A DNA stretch of 64,000 nucleotides, taken from positions 1,088,501 to 1,152,500 of the forward strand of contig JAOTON010000977.1 of the NCBI GenBank assembly GCA_034440635.1. Reading direction: 5' to 3'. Source of the stretch: Lepas anatifera (lineage: Eukaryota; Arthropoda; Thecostraca; Lepadidae). A program made the translations under genes and the position numbers. Numbering within the stretch: the first letter of the stretch is position 1; every line of letters starts with the position of its first letter. Below, piece by piece: positions 1-12,301 of this stretch. Below the pieces are notes generated by a model. That model was not told the DNA's origin and ran no database searches. It worked only from the letters and a program-made list of their open reading frames with translations.

Positions 1-893
1 AAAGAGAAGCTACTTTGTTCGATGCTACAATAAGGCCCTTGGTGCGAGTGTAGAATCTGTAAGGGTGCTGTGATTGCGGTTGTAAATAAGTATTTATTTG
101 GTATGAATGGAAGAAAGAGTTTATGCAAGGAAAGAATGTTATTCCACCCTGAAATGTCCTAGTGTTTGTGCTTGCGCAGTGTTTATATGCAATAGAGTAC
201 CGGCTCTAGCGGATGAGTGGTCATCATCCTGTTTTTACTATTAGTTAAGAGAACATCTTACCCTGTCATACAACCATAGGCGCAGGAACTTTTCCATGTT
301 GGCGGGGGGGGACAAAAGCTGTCACCGTTGGTGGGGTCAAATATGATTCGGTCTATTACTTGATTTGTTAACAGAAAAGGTCAGGAATCGGCTCAAAATT
401 GGACGGACACTGCCCCCCAGTCCGAAAGTTGGGGGGGACAGCCGCCCCCCCTCGGTTCCTGCGTCTGTGCATACCACTAGGCATTGTAGCGCCATACACT
501 CGTTAGGTGTCCGATGTTTTGCGGCCTATAGGGTTGTGGGTTTAATCAGTAGCACACCTGTACAGAAGTTGCACTTGAAAACTTTGGCTACTGATGTTTT
601 GAATGAACGTCCGTATCTATGGTTCCATCAGAGGGCATATTGCACCTTTATGTGATTCGAGCTGACATGACAGTCTTGTAGAGGGCCATGGCTATAGTTC
701 GTGTGTGCACTCTTGTTAGTAACTCGATAAGCGTCTCACGAGTGAAAGTATTTCACTCTGTAGATTCTCGGCCCCCTAGTGTGACAACGGCTGCGTGCCC
801 TTATTACACCCTGGACCGGACCTGGATACTTCGGAACAGAACTGTGGTCTGGAAAATCTCAGTTCTCCTCGCGCGGTGTGTTTTGGGCCGAGC
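1..893. other. No gene recognised
   Basis: I see no credible coding exon here; the short open frames lack domain features. A possible small inverted-repeat element lies at about 280-470. Its ends read GGCGCAGGAAC and GTTCCTGCGTC and enclose G-run and C-run blocks, but I could not define a target-site duplication, so it is not called separately. Confidence 0.4.
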
Positions 894-1165
894 CAGGGGC
901 GTAGCCAAAGGGGGGCGGCAGGGACAGCCGTCCCTCCCTGAGGGCCCCATGAGGACACGAGCCGCGCTAAGCGCGGCTCGCCCGCACTATGCTCTGTGGC
1001 CAAATTTGGCATTTTATACCAGACAGGGCCCTCTTAAGCCCTCTTCAGCACTCTATTCTGTAACAAGCAGGGCCCTTTTTATCCATCAAGGCCCTTTTGA
1101 CGCTGTTGCAGGGGCCCTTTTCGGGGCGCCGCCCCTCCCTGAGCGAAATCCTGGCTACGCCCCTG
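894..1165 (+). mobile_element. hAT-like non-autonomous transposon (MITE), copy 1
   Basis: The element starts CAGGGGCGTAGCC and ends with its inverse GGCTACGCCCCTG. It is flanked by a perfect 8-bp direct repeat, GGCCGAGC, at 886-893 and 1166-1173. An 8-bp target-site duplication and CAGGG-type ends are characteristic of hAT transposons. It has no coding capacity for a transposase. Two more copies lie at 10882-11037 and 16083-16920. The third is in the opposite orientation and is interrupted at the TTAA that is intact in this copy (near 1032). Confidence 0.85.
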
Positions 1166-1173
1166 GGCCGAGC

Positions 1174-2826
1174 GAAATAGCAATCAGACGGTTATCAGAC
1201 ATGCTCATGACTGCTATGCAGTTTAAATCCCAGTATCAAGGTTCCACCTTGTTATCCTTCAAGCACTATGTGAATACACCCGTGCTCCTGCTTACACACA
1301 AGAATGGTTAACAACAAAAAGTTCCCAAATGTTTGTGGCATTGCCGCCCTTACGGTTTTTGCGTGTTTCCGCCGACAGAAATGACACAGTTGTACGACTT
1401 AGTACCCCAACCCGATGGAAGCATTGGGTGACAGAAAATGGTTTAACGTCACACCATTCACATTCGAGACTACCATATGGCATTCCAGGTTAATCACAGG
1501 ACAGGCTCTTCTGACGACACTGCAGTGTCGATAACCGTGGTTATCGTGTTTTTAGGTATGGCTGAACTTATGTGTTTGGGATAGGAGTTATATCTGTTTC
1601 GCGACGGATGTGTCCACGATAAGTGCCGGGAGTAATTCTCTGAGCTGGGACGATCTCCCGCGCTGAGCCTGATGCAGCCATTGTGTAGCTGAGGATGCAC
1701 AGAAGTGTTGAATGATGGAAAGCAGGCCCAGCCACTTCTGATCCTGCTTCAGACACTGCACCAATAAAGCTCTTACCAACAACTGTTTGGGTGATTATCG
1801 ACGGGTTGACCACGTTCCAAGGTGGCTGGAGAACCGTTCCCCACCGGAGAACGCAACTTGGCTACATTTGATAATTCATGACCCCTTCGATTAGTGAATG
1901 AATTTTGAAATCGGAGAATAATTTTTTTAAGTAATAGGTTTTCAAAGTCAGACCTATATTCTGCAACCGTTGCAATCGCGTGGTCGCATCAGTGCACCTG
2001 CACTGTAAGCCGCGTGGTGGCGTAATAACGTCATATAATTGGGTTATATGTCAAGGTCAACCCACTTGAAGGTCACAGGTGAAGGAAATTGACCCCAGTA
2101 TTCCAGTCAGATAGAATTATTCAGTATAACGTATGTTATGTTATTAATTCACAGTAAGGCACGCCCAAAGGTCTGTTTGCAAGGTCAAACCCGCATTTCC
2201 CGCTCAAAGGCTGCTATAGTGCCAGTTATACTGTACGTTATTGGGAATATGTCGTATTGTTACATCACAGGTCAGTGGCATTGAATGGCCTTGACCTACA
2301 ACTTCAAATAATTTTTTAGACCTTTTCTCTATGACCTTAGCCCGCTTTTAGTGTATACCTGGTGTTTTCCTCAGAATCATGGAATTTCACAATAGGTCTC
2401 CAGCATGGCCTAGATACATTAACGACCTTATTTGACCTTGAAGATATTGACCTAGCGCTACTGAATGTACCTCCTGAGTAGTTCTGTACAAACAACACTA
2501 TGACTATCTCATAGCGTAAAATATACGAAAAACCTGGTCTCTGAATATTTTTAAAGGTGAAGCGATACAGGTGCACAAGTATGATCCAAGCCCAATGCTA
2601 TTCAGATTAAACGAGGCTCAACACGTCTTGCTCTTAGTTGGGACTGAAACGAGTGAAATCCACGTGATGTGGATTCGATGAATGTGAGTGACGCAGTGAT
2701 GCATGCACGCAAGGGGAATTGTATCAGCTGATATCGCTCGAATCGGTTGCAATCGCTTCCAACTGTGTTACAGCCTAATCGTACCGAATTCGCATGAAGT
2801 GTACATGCAGTGACTGAGTCAGCGGA
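1174..2826. other. No gene recognised; unique-looking intergenic DNA
   Basis: Moderately AT-rich sequence without a supportable exon. Several GGTCA/TGACC pentamers around 2040-2460 recall the interior of the TTAA elements elsewhere in the window, but no terminal inverted repeats were found. Confidence 0.35.
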
Positions 2827-2829
2827 ATG

Positions 2830-5800
2830 ACCGAGGCCTCACCGCGTCAGACGCCGCGCCGCGTCACCGCGGCTCCACAGCGTCAGATGTTGCGCCGTGT
2901 CACCGCGGCAGCGGGCCGTCCTGTGTACGGAATGCGTCACGGAGCGGGGCGTCCTGTGTACGGAGTGCGTCACGGAGCGGGCCGTCCTGTGTGCGGAGTG
3001 CGTCACGGAGCGGGCCGTCCTGTGTACGGAGTGCGTCACGGAGCGGGCCGTCCTGTGTACGGAGTGCGTCACGGAGCGGGCCGTCCTGTGTACGGAGTGC
3101 GTCACGGAGCGGGCCGTCCTGTGTACGGAGTGCGTCACGGAGCGGGCCGTCCTGTGTACGGAGTGCGTCACGGAGCGGGGCGTCCTGTGCACGGAGTGCG
3201 TCACGGAGCGGGCCGTCCTGTGTACGGAGTGCGTCACGGAGCGGGCCGTCCAGTGTACGGAGTGCGTCACGGAGCGGGCCGTCCTGTGTACGGGTGCGTC
3301 ACGGAGCGGGCCGTCCTGTGTACGGGGTGTCCGGAGCGGGCCGTCCTGTGTACGGAGTGCGTCACGGAGCGGGCTGTCCTTGTACGGAATGCGTCACGGC
3401 GGGGCGTCCTGTGTACGGGTGCGTACGGAGCGGGCGTCCTTGCACGGAGTGCGTCCGGAGCGGGCCGTCCTGTGTACGGAGTGCGTCACGGAGCGGGCCG
3501 TCCGTGTACGGAGTGCGTCACGGCGGGCCGTCCTTGTACGGAGTGCGTCACGGGCGGGCCGTCCTGTGTACGGGTGCGTCGCGAGCGGCCGTCCTGTGTG
3601 GGTGTGTCACGGGCGGGCCGTCCTGTGACGGGTGCGTCACGGGCGGGCCGTCCTGTGTATGGAGTCGTCACGGGCGGGCCGTCCTGTGCACGGGTGCGTC
3701 ACGGAGCGGGCCGTCCTGTGTACGGAATGCGTCACGGGCGGGGCGTCCTTGTCGGAGTGCGTCCGGGCGGGGCGTCCTGTTCGGAATGCGTCACGGGCGG
3801 GCTGTCCTGTGTACGGAATGCGTACGGGCGGGGCGTCCTGTGTACGGTGCGTCACGGGCGGGCGTCCTGTGCACGGAGTGCGTCGGGCGGGCCGTCCTTG
3901 TACGGAGTGCGTCACGGAGCGGGCCGTCCAGTGTACGGGTGCGTCACGGAGCGGGCCGTCCTGTGTACGGAGTGCGTCACGGGCGGGCCGTCCTGTGTAC
4001 GGGTGCGTCGCGGGCGGGCCGTCCTTGTCGGGTGTGTCACGGGCGGGCCGTCCTGTGCGGGTGCGTCACGGCGGGCCGTTTGTATGGGTGCGTCCGGGCG
4101 GTGTCCTGTGTATGGTGCTCACGGGCGGCCGTCCTGTGTACGGAGTGCGTCACGGAGCGGGCCGTCCTGTGTACGGAGTGCGTCACGGAGCGGGCCGTCC
4201 TGTGTATGGAGTGCGTCACGGAGCGGGCCGTCCTGTGTACGGAGTGCGTCACGGAGCGGGCCGTCCTGTGTAAGTGTGTAGGAGTGCGTCACGGGCGGGC
4301 CGTCCTGTGCACGGGTCGTCCGGGGGCCGTCCTTGTCGGGTGCGTCACGGGCGGCTGTCTTGTACGATGCGTCACGGCGGGGCGTCCTGTGTACGGTGCT
4401 CCGGGCGGGCCGTCCTGTGTACGGGTTTCCGGGCGGGCCGTCCTGTGCGGAGTGCGTCGGAGCGGGCCGTCCTGTGTACGGGTGCGTCACGGAGCGGGCT
4501 GTCTGTGTACGGAATGCGTCACGGAGCGGGGCGTCCTGTGTACGGGTGCGTCACGGAGCGGGCTGTCCTGTGTCGGGTGCGTCACGGGCGGGCCGTCCTG
4601 TGTCGGAGTGCGTCCGGGCGGGCTGTCCTGTGTACGGGTGCGTCCGGGCGGGCTGTCCTGTGTACGGAATGCGTCACGGGCGGGGCGTCCTGTGTACGGG
4701 TGCGTCCGGAGCGGGCCGTCCTGTGTACGGGTGCGTCACGGGCGGGCGTCCTGTGTCGGAGTGCGTCACGGAGCGGGCCGTCCTGTGTCGGGTGTGTCCG
4801 GGCGGGCCGTCCTGTGCACGGAGTGCGTCACGGGCGGGCCGTCCTGTGTACGGAGTGCTCGGCGGGCTGTCCGTGTCGGAATGCGTCACGGGCGGGGCGT
4901 CCTGTGTACGGTGCGTCACGGAGCGGGCTGTCCTGTGTACGGATGCGTCACGGGCGGGCGTCCTGGTACGGAGTGCGTCACGGAGCGGGCCGTCCTGTGT
5001 CGGGTGTGTGGCGGGCTGTCCTGTGTACGGAATGCGTCACGGAGCGGGCCGTCCTGTGTACGAGTGCGTCACGGAGCGGGCCGTCCTGTGTACGGGTGCG
5101 TCACGGAGCGGGCGTCCTGTGTACGGAGTGCGTCACGGAGCGGGCCGTCCTGTGTACGGTGCGTCACGGCGGGCTGTCCTGTGTACGGATGCGTTACGGG
5201 CGGGCGTCCTGTGTACGGAGTGCGTCACGGGCGGGGCGTCCGTGTATGGAGTGCGTCACGGAGCGTTCGTCTGTGTATGGAGTGCGTCGCGGGCGGGCCG
5301 TCCTGTGTACGGGTGCGTCACGGAGCGGGCCGTCCTGTGTGGGTGCGTACGGGCGGGCCGTCCTGTGTACGGAGTGCGTCACGGGCGGGCCGTCCTGTGT
5401 ACAGAGTGCGTCACGGGCGGGCCGTTTGTACAGAGTGCGTCCGGAGCGGGCCGTCGTGTTGGGTGCGTCACGGGCGTTCGTTTGTGTATGGAGTGCGTCC
5501 GGGCGGGCCGTCCTGTGTGCGGAGTGCGTCCGGGCGGGCCGTCCTGTGTACGGGTGCGTCACGGAGCGGGCCGTCCTGTGTACGGGTGCGTCGGGCGTTG
5601 TTGTGTAACGGGTCCGTACGGGCGTTCGTCTGTGTAACGGGTGCGTCACGGGCGGGCGTCCTGTGTACGGAGTGCGTCACGGAGCGGGCCGTCCTGTGTA
5701 TGGAGTGCGTACGGAGCGGGCCGTCCTGTGTACGGAGTGCGTCACGGGCGGGCCGTCCTGTGTACGGAGTGCGTCACGGAGCGGGCCGTCCTGTGTGCGG

Positions 5801-7749
5801 GTGCGTCACGGGCGGGCGTCCTGTGCACGGGTGTCGCGGGCGGACCGTCCTGTGTACGGGTGCGTCACGGGCGGGCCGTCCTGTGTACGGGTGCGTCACG
5901 GGCGGGCCGTCTGTGGGAGTGCGTCGGAGCGGACCGTCCAGTGTACGGAGTGCGTCACGGAGCGGGCCGTCCTGTGTACGGAGTGCGTCACGGAGCGGGC
6001 TGTCCTGTGTACGGAGTGCGTCACGGAGCGGGCCGTCCTGTGTACGGAGTGCGTCACGGAGCGGGCCGTCCTGTGTACGGAGTGCGTCACGGAGCGGGGC
6101 GTCCTGTGTATGGAGTGCGTCACGGAGCGGGCCGTCCTGTGTGCGGAGTGCGTCCGGGCGGGCTGTCCTGTGTACGGAATGCGTCACGGGCGGGGCGTCC
6201 TGTGTACGGAGTGCGTCCGGGCGGGGCGTCCTGTGCACGGGTGCGTCACGGAGCGGGCCGTCCTGTGTGCGGGTGTGTCACGGAGCGGGCCGTCCTGTGT
6301 CGGAGTGCGTCACGGAGCGGGCCGTCCTGTGTCGGAGTGCGTCACGGGCGGGCCGTCCTGTTGCGGGTGCGTCACGGAGCGGGCCGTCCTGTGTACGGGT
6401 GTGTCGGAGCGGGCCGTCCTGTGTAGGAGTGCGTCACGGAGCGGGGCGTCCTTGCCGAGTGCGTGACGGAGCGGGCCGTCCTGTGTACGGAGTGCGTCAC
6501 GGAGCGGGCCGTCCTGTGTCGGGTGTGTACGGGCGGGCCGTCCTGTGTTGGAGTGCGTCACGGGCGGGCCGTCTGTGTGCGGAGTGCGTCCGGGCGGGCG
6601 TCCTGTGCACGGGTGCGTCACGGGCGGGCGTCCTGTGCACGGAGTGCGTACGGGCGGGCCGTCCTGTGTCGGAGTGCGTCACGGAGCGGGCCGTCCTGTA
6701 TGCGGGTGCGTCACGGGCGGGCCGTCCTGTGTACGGGTGTGTCCGGCGGGCCGTCCTTGTATGGGTGCGTCACGGGCGGGCCGTCCTGTGTGCGGAGTGC
6801 GTCCGGGCGGGCGTCCTGTGCACGGTGCGTCACGCGGGCGTCCTGTGCACGGGTGCGTCACGGCGGGCCGTCCTGTATGGGGTGCGTCCGGGCGGGCCGT
6901 CTGTGTACGGGTGCGTCCGGGCGGGCCGTCCTGTGTATGGGTGCGTCACGGGCGGGCCGTCCTGTGTACGGGTGTGTCCGGGCGGGCCGTCCTGTGTATG
7001 GGTGCGTCAGGAGCGGGCCGTCCTGTGTATGGAGTGCGTCACGGGCGGGCCGTCCTGTGCAGAGTGTGTCCGGGCGGGCCGTCCTGTATGCGGAGTGCGT
7101 CACGGCGGGCCGTCCTGTGTACGGAGTGTGTCACGGAGCGGGCCGTCCTGTGTATGGAGTGCGTCACGGGCGGGCCGTCCTGTGTACGGGTGTGTCACGG
7201 AGCGGGCCGTCCTGTGTATGGAGTGCGTCACGGAGCGGGCCGTCCTGTGTATGGAGTGCGTCACGGAGCGGGCCGTCCTGTGTACGGAGTGTGTCACGGA
7301 GCGGGCCGTCCAGTGTATGGGTGCGTCACGGAGCGGGGCGTCCTGTGCACGGAGTGCGTCACGGGCGGGCCGTCCTGTGTATGGAGTGCGTCACGGGCGG
7401 GGCGTCCTGTGACGGGTGCGTCACGGAGCGGGCCGTCCTGTGTACGGAGTGCGTCACGGAGCGGGCCGTCCTGTGTACGGAGTGCGTCACGGAGCGGGCC
7501 GTCCTGTGTACGGAGTGCGTCCGGAGCGGACCGTCCTGTGTAGGGTGCGTCACGGGCGGGGCGTCCTGTGTCGGGTGCGTCACGGAGCGGGCCGTCCTGT
7601 GTACGGAGTGCGTCACGGAGCGGGCCGTCCTGTGTACGGAGTGCGTCACGGAGCGGGCCGTCCTGTGTACGGAGTGCGTCACGGAGCGGGCCGTCCTGTG
7701 TACGGAGTGCGTCACGGAGCGGGCCGTCCTGTGTATGGAGTGCGTCACG
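2830..7749. repeat. 33-bp-unit tandem satellite (about 4.9 kb)
   Basis: Around 150 head-to-tail copies of a GC-rich unit of about 33 bp. Each unit contains CGGAGTGCGTCACGGAGC followed by GGGCCGTCCTGTGTA. Units are nearly identical at the edges and in one inner block (about 2940-3290, 5940-6130, 7420-7750). Between these, units lose or gain 1-4 bases and carry CGGGCGGG variants. Because 33 is a multiple of 3 and the unit lacks stops in several frames, very long open frames appear on both strands, including one of 1473 codons. Their composition (endless VTERAVLCTEC-like or RSGPSCVRSAS-like repeats) and the simultaneous openness of several frames show they are by-products of the repeat. No splice site or gene was found next to the array. 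Confidence 0.95.
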
Positions 7750-8680
7750 CTGCATCAGCAGGTTTCCGCCCGTATCGGCTGCAGGACTGATAAGTTCAGA
7801 CCAGACTCGGCCAGACCGGGTAATAACAAGGACCCGATCGATGGTGACGCAGGGTCGGCCGGTCACAAACCAAAGGCCGACTGCATGTTGCGGCGTAGAA
7901 ATCGACGCACGCAAAGGCTGACGGATAATGGAACGTTGTGCTGTCTGAGATAATTGCTAACAATAATAAATGTTTCTGTGAGACCAATGGTAAAACAATG
8001 GTTATGGCTCTTATTTAAAATGGTTCATCGAATGCCCGAATTTAGGCCCTTAGGCCTTGAAAGAGACAGGTAGGTGCCTTGGATGGTGTTATTACCTAGA
8101 CAGAATAACAGGCCCTGTCCGACCTGAAAATGTTATGAAAAGTTGTAACACAAGACACCAGTTGAAATAATCGCATTTAATCCTTTTTTCTTTTGCATTG
8201 CACAGCACGAACAAAGCAAAACAAAAAGCAAAAACAAAACGAACTAAGTGTATGCCTTATAACATATCAGTATAATAAAGCAAATGGAGGAGATAGACGG
8301 ACAGGGCACAAGCCATAGCCGTCAACCAGACTACAACAGAAAACAAATCACTGCTGTTATCCTGGCAAGTTCATAATTCACCCCATCTGTATCAATTGAA
8401 TGCCACGCACATATGGTCCCGATTAAGAAAACATGAGTCTCTGTGTGGTTTCACCCCATATGACACTTCAATAGCTGAGATCAGTTGACAGCCCTCACTC
8501 TTGGAGGAAGAGTCATGTAGGTAATGAGGCTCCCTCGCTCTCTTTGCGGCTAATTAAATAAACATCACAACAACCTCACTGCAACTTGGGACCAGTCATC
8601 GAAGCAACATCAGCCATAGGAGAAACAGATGACGCGCATGTGCCTCTGTTTTTCGTGCATATGCCACGCCGAATTAAACG
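7750..8680. other. No gene recognised; 3' flank of the MAM-like gene
   Basis: AT-rich sequence between the satellite and the minus-strand MAM-like gene. The 3' untranslated region of that gene should lie here. An ATTAAA polyadenylation-like hexamer on the minus strand at 8181-8176 is about 500 nt past its stop, but it is a weak candidate. Confidence 0.35.
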
Positions 8681-9433
8681 TCACTGAATACTTGAATAGA
8701 GAGAAATTATCAAGAGCGTCACCACTCCAAGTGACCCCGCACTAACCCCGGCAGCAGCCGAATCCTTCTGGTCCCCAGTGGCAGGCGCTACCGTAGTGGT
8801 TGTGGTTGTGGTCGTGGTCGGCGGCCACTGGGGATCGTCACCGTCGTCATCGTCGGCGACTTCAGAGCAGTTCCTCCGGTACATGCGCACCGAGTCCAAG
8901 CCAAACTCCGCCCGCCGTCCCGCCCACAGGGTGGCCACCAGCAGAGTCCTGTTGGTCTGCGGGGTCAGCGCAGAGTAGCTCTGCTGGATGCCGTCGGTGA
9001 GAAAGCGGGTGCCGTTGGAGATGATGGTCAGGCTTGGCCGGTCCGAGTCAAAGTCGCGAAGCTCCATGGAGCCGTTCTCCAGCCGGAAGCGAAAGCGGAG
9101 ACAGCCCAGAGTCACTTGCTGTGGAGGTACGGGGATGATGAGCCGTGACGTCATATCGGACTCATCACCGGAGGCATTTCCTGCAGCTTCGGTTTTGCCG
9201 GCAGGCTTGTAGATCGCCAAAAAAGTATTGCCTATTTTGGCTTTGTAGTTGCTGGTTTGCAGTCGGCTGACGCGGGTCCAGGGCACATCGGTTTCGACGT
9301 TATAGTAGTTGTCGATGCTAGTGACGAATCCCTCGCAAGAATGTTGAAAGCCGCATGTTAGAAACTGGGCCCTGATGGAACTCAGACCACACAAGAGCAC
9401 CAGGGCACCCGGCAGGTCTAACCCAAAGCGCAT
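8681..9433 (-). CDS. Secreted or GPI/membrane-anchored MAM-like domain protein
   Basis: A 250-residue protein encoded in one exon. It has a classic signal peptide (residues 1-23, hydrophobic core ALVLLCGLSSIRA). The next domain contains CGFQHSCEGF and WTRVSR and, later, CLRFRFRLENGSMELRDF. This pattern resembles the MAM fold (Cys-x-F, Cys-G-F, D/W-T-R, Cys-L-x-F), which occurs in extracellular adhesion and receptor proteins. N-glycosylation sequons NAS, NGS, NGT, NRT and NCS are present. An acidic DDDDGDD stretch precedes a run of nine threonines, which looks like an O-glycosylated stalk. The last 20 or so residues are hydrophobic (VVTLLIISLY), consistent with a GPI signal or a terminal membrane anchor. 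The start at 9433 is chosen because it gives the signal peptide. The MAM assignment is inferred from pattern only; the ligand is unknown. No neighbour indicates its role. Confidence 0.7.
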   Translation of the reverse strand: MRFGLDLPGALVLLCGLSSIRAQFLTCGFQHSCEGFVTSIDNYYNVETDVPWTRVSRLQTSNYKAKIGNTFLAIYKPAGKTEAAGNASGDESDMTSRLIIPVPPQQVTLGCLRFRFRLENGSMELRDFDSDRPSLTIISNGTRFLTDGIQQSYSALTPQTNRTLLVATLWAGRRAEFGLDSVRMYRRNCSEVADDDDGDDPQWPPTTTTTTTTTVAPATGDQKDSAAAGVSAGSLGVVTLLIISLYSSIQ

Positions 9434-9655
9434 ATTTAGTTATCGACGAGACCACTGAACACGCGAGTTAGAAGGCACCGAAGTGTCACTCTGCCAGCTA
9501 GCGAGTAGCAGCGAACACTGGGAAGACAGGTATAGTCTAGTTAGCCGTTTCAGCAGGTTTGGCCCTCCGCGACTACCCGCAGGCACCCAGCACCGCACGC
9601 GACTCGGTCGGAACTGTCAATACTCCGGCGTTACGCTGCTCGCGCCGTCCGTTCT

Positions 9656-9661
9656 CTTATA
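9656..9661 (-). promoter_or_regulatory. Possible TATA box for the MAM-like gene
   Basis: On the minus strand the sequence GTGTATAAGAG lies about 225 nt upstream of the start codon at 9433, within a GC-rich stretch. A core promoter here would give a 5' untranslated region of roughly 190 nt. No clear initiator element was identified, so this is tentative. Confidence 0.3.
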
Positions 9662-9664
9662 CAC

Positions 9665-10881
9665 TGCTCCCGCCGCGTGGCATTATCGCGCCGCCACACA
9701 CTGGGGCAACTGGGCTTCAAAATAGGCCAAACCTCGTAACTAAAAATACTTTGATTAGAATACTTTTGTGCTCAAATAAAACCGGTTGCTCTGAACTTAT
9801 TATCAGCCATAAAACATTGGGTATCTAACCGGTCATATCGATAACTATTTTTAGGATTATAATATCGGAATTATTTCTTTTTCCTTTGCGACACTCAATG
9901 AGACAGAATCGATAGGTGGGTCGTGACGGTTGAAATGTAGAAAAACACAAGTAATATTTAAAACCGATCCGACATATTAGGTCATCATGTGGTCTTGCTA
10001 GCCTTCACTCTGGTTTAATATTTCCATGATAATAATGGAAATTTTCTATTTGCATTTTAAATCCAGACCAACCATATCAAACTGGTATGTGGGGAGCTGC
10101 ATTTATTGAAAATAATGTTAGGCGGTTCGGAATGATTACCGTTCTTCCCATAAATGAGCACAAACATGCGAACCAAACATTACTCACAGTGTTTAAATCA
10201 TGCCTTTGACTTTGTGTAACCCTTTTTAATATCCGCGTCCTTTATCCGTCTGTATCATTAACCCCAGAATTATGTTGAATCTGTTAGTTATTGAGGTATA
10301 GTACCCACTCCGCACCATATTATTATGGTTGTGCACTATCTCCGTTATAAAAGGGTTACTGCCGGGTGAACCTCCGTTGTATGGGCCTTCTTTTTCTTAT
10401 ATCATCGGAATATGTTACCACGGGTCATTGGTGATAAGCAGGACTGGTACTGACGTGATTGTCAACTTGGTGTTTTCTGGTATGATATTGCCTGATGAAG
10501 GTGATCTCTATTTTGCCTCCTGGGCCTCCTCGTATGTCTATGGAAACTTTCGGCTCTCGTCATAGCGTCGCCACCGAGAAGTGGGGGCAGCCAACTTCAA
10601 ACTGACGCTGACAAAACTTCCACGTAGGACCAATATTGTTCAATTTGGGTCTTCTTGCTTCTGCAGGGCTGTTATAGATGTCGGTTTTCCCATTTTGTGA
10701 GATCGAAATTTTTGACAAAAGTGGGGCCAGGCCCCCTCCCCTGGCGACCCCTGCTCTGTAACATTTCCTGATTTGACCTTATGTATGGTTGCCGGTATGC
10801 TGTACCATGGGTACGTTTAAAACAGCCTCGCTGTCTCGGCATGGGCCGGATACTCTCATTTCGATTCTTGATGATGATGAT
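9665..10881. other. No gene recognised
   Basis: AT-rich intergenic sequence upstream of the MAM-like gene. Open frames are short and unlike any domain I recognise. Confidence 0.35.
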
Positions 10882-11037
10882 CAGGGGCGTAGCCAGGGCG
10901 GGAAGCCGCCCGAGGGCCCAAGGGTCCCCTAGGCACGATTCTGTAACAAGCATGGCCCTTTACCCATAGGGCCCTTTGGCGCTGTCGGGGGCCTTTTCGG
11001 CGCCACCCCTTCCCGAGTGAACTCCTGGCTACCCCTG
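10882..11037. mobile_element. hAT-like MITE, copy 2 (short)
   Basis: Starts CAGGGGCGTAGCCAGG and ends CTCCTGGCTACCCCTG. It is flanked by a perfect 8-bp duplication, ATGATGAT, at 10874-10881 and 11038-11045. It is an internally deleted relative of the 894-1165 and 16083-16920 copies and shares the AAGGGCCC-type interior blocks. Confidence 0.8.
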
Positions 11038-11045
11038 ATGATGAT

Positions 11046-12301
11046 AGTGGCCTATATTGAAACCTTTTGAGATCCGGCTTCCGTAACCTCGCTAACTGTG
11101 AGGTTCCGAAGAAGGCGGGTTGTGTTTCCTCATTAGCTGTGCCGTTCCCACCCCTCTTTTTGGCTGATCGACGACCAGACTATGGTAGCACGAAACATCT
11201 GTAACTTTTTTTTTAAAGGTCCTTTGGTGTGTTTTGAGCTCCGAAAATGGGTGACTTTTGATTTCTCCTGGTGTTAAATGGTTTTGATTACTCTGCCAGG
11301 TTTAGTCCGCTCCCGTCGACTGACCAGGTGTAGCCGTCTTACTATTTGCCGGCAATATGGCACGGCCGCCTGCCGCCGGCCTCACCGCGCTACTTGATAC
11401 ATTGAAAAAGTGACATACTCCCTGGGACAACTGATGCAGTATTTTTCACGGCTGGTTAGAGGACACAACATTGCATCACTATATAGAATTTTAGGAAACT
11501 CGCTGTGTTTTTGGTCTAACAGTTTGGATTTGAGAATAGTTGAGCTTTACATGCCTAATAGTTAAGTACTAGGTTTAATTTGTTTTTCAATTGTGTGGGG
11601 TTCGCTATCCATTATATAATAGTAGGTTTTGCGCCATGGTTGATATGATAGTGTTTTGTACTTACACAGCTGAGCGTATTATGGCTGTGTTGTGGCGATA
11701 AGAAGAATGGAATTATTTTTAGGTTTTGACTTAGCCAACATTTATTTGAAATGAATTGTTTTGGTGTCGCCAGGCCTCAAGGACGACTGCACCAGAGGTT
11801 TTTTACCGACCGGAACGGCGCACGCGCACACCGTCGCAGACGGGCGTCTGTCAGGCAGATGTGGGGCACCCCGCATGGGCGTGAGCATTATACGGATGTC
11901 TGGTGTCGACCCCATTCAGAAAGCATCAAATAATAATATGTTAAGAACTATAACAGATTATGTAGTTGGTTTAACGGCAACGTGTCACAGCTCTGATAAA
12001 AAACAGAGACATAGAGACGGCAACATTACTGTAGAGGCAGGGCAACGGGAAGGCTGACAGAGGTGGTTTCAAATGGAGGGTAAATGGGGTGGTCCCCTCC
12101 CTCTTGGGTCCATAAAGTCGTCCTCCAGAAATTATGCACCAAAGCAGGCGACGGGGGCGCCCGAAATGGGGAGCCGAATATTTGCTAATGTAAATTGTGA
12201 GCTACGGGTGCCTTGAAGTTGACTTTACAAACCAGTTCAGGCAGAGGCACCCTGTTTTCAGACAATTTCCTTTCTGGTAGCCTTCTGTTCTTCAAGCTAG
12301 C
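11046..12301. other. No gene recognised
   Basis: Mixed-composition sequence without a supportable exon or repeat structure. Confidence 0.3.

Noticed and set aside
2991..7412. 1473-codon open frame and its companions on both strands
   Set aside because: They lie wholly in a 33-bp satellite, are open in several frames at once, and consist of one repeated 11-residue unit with no start context or splice sites.
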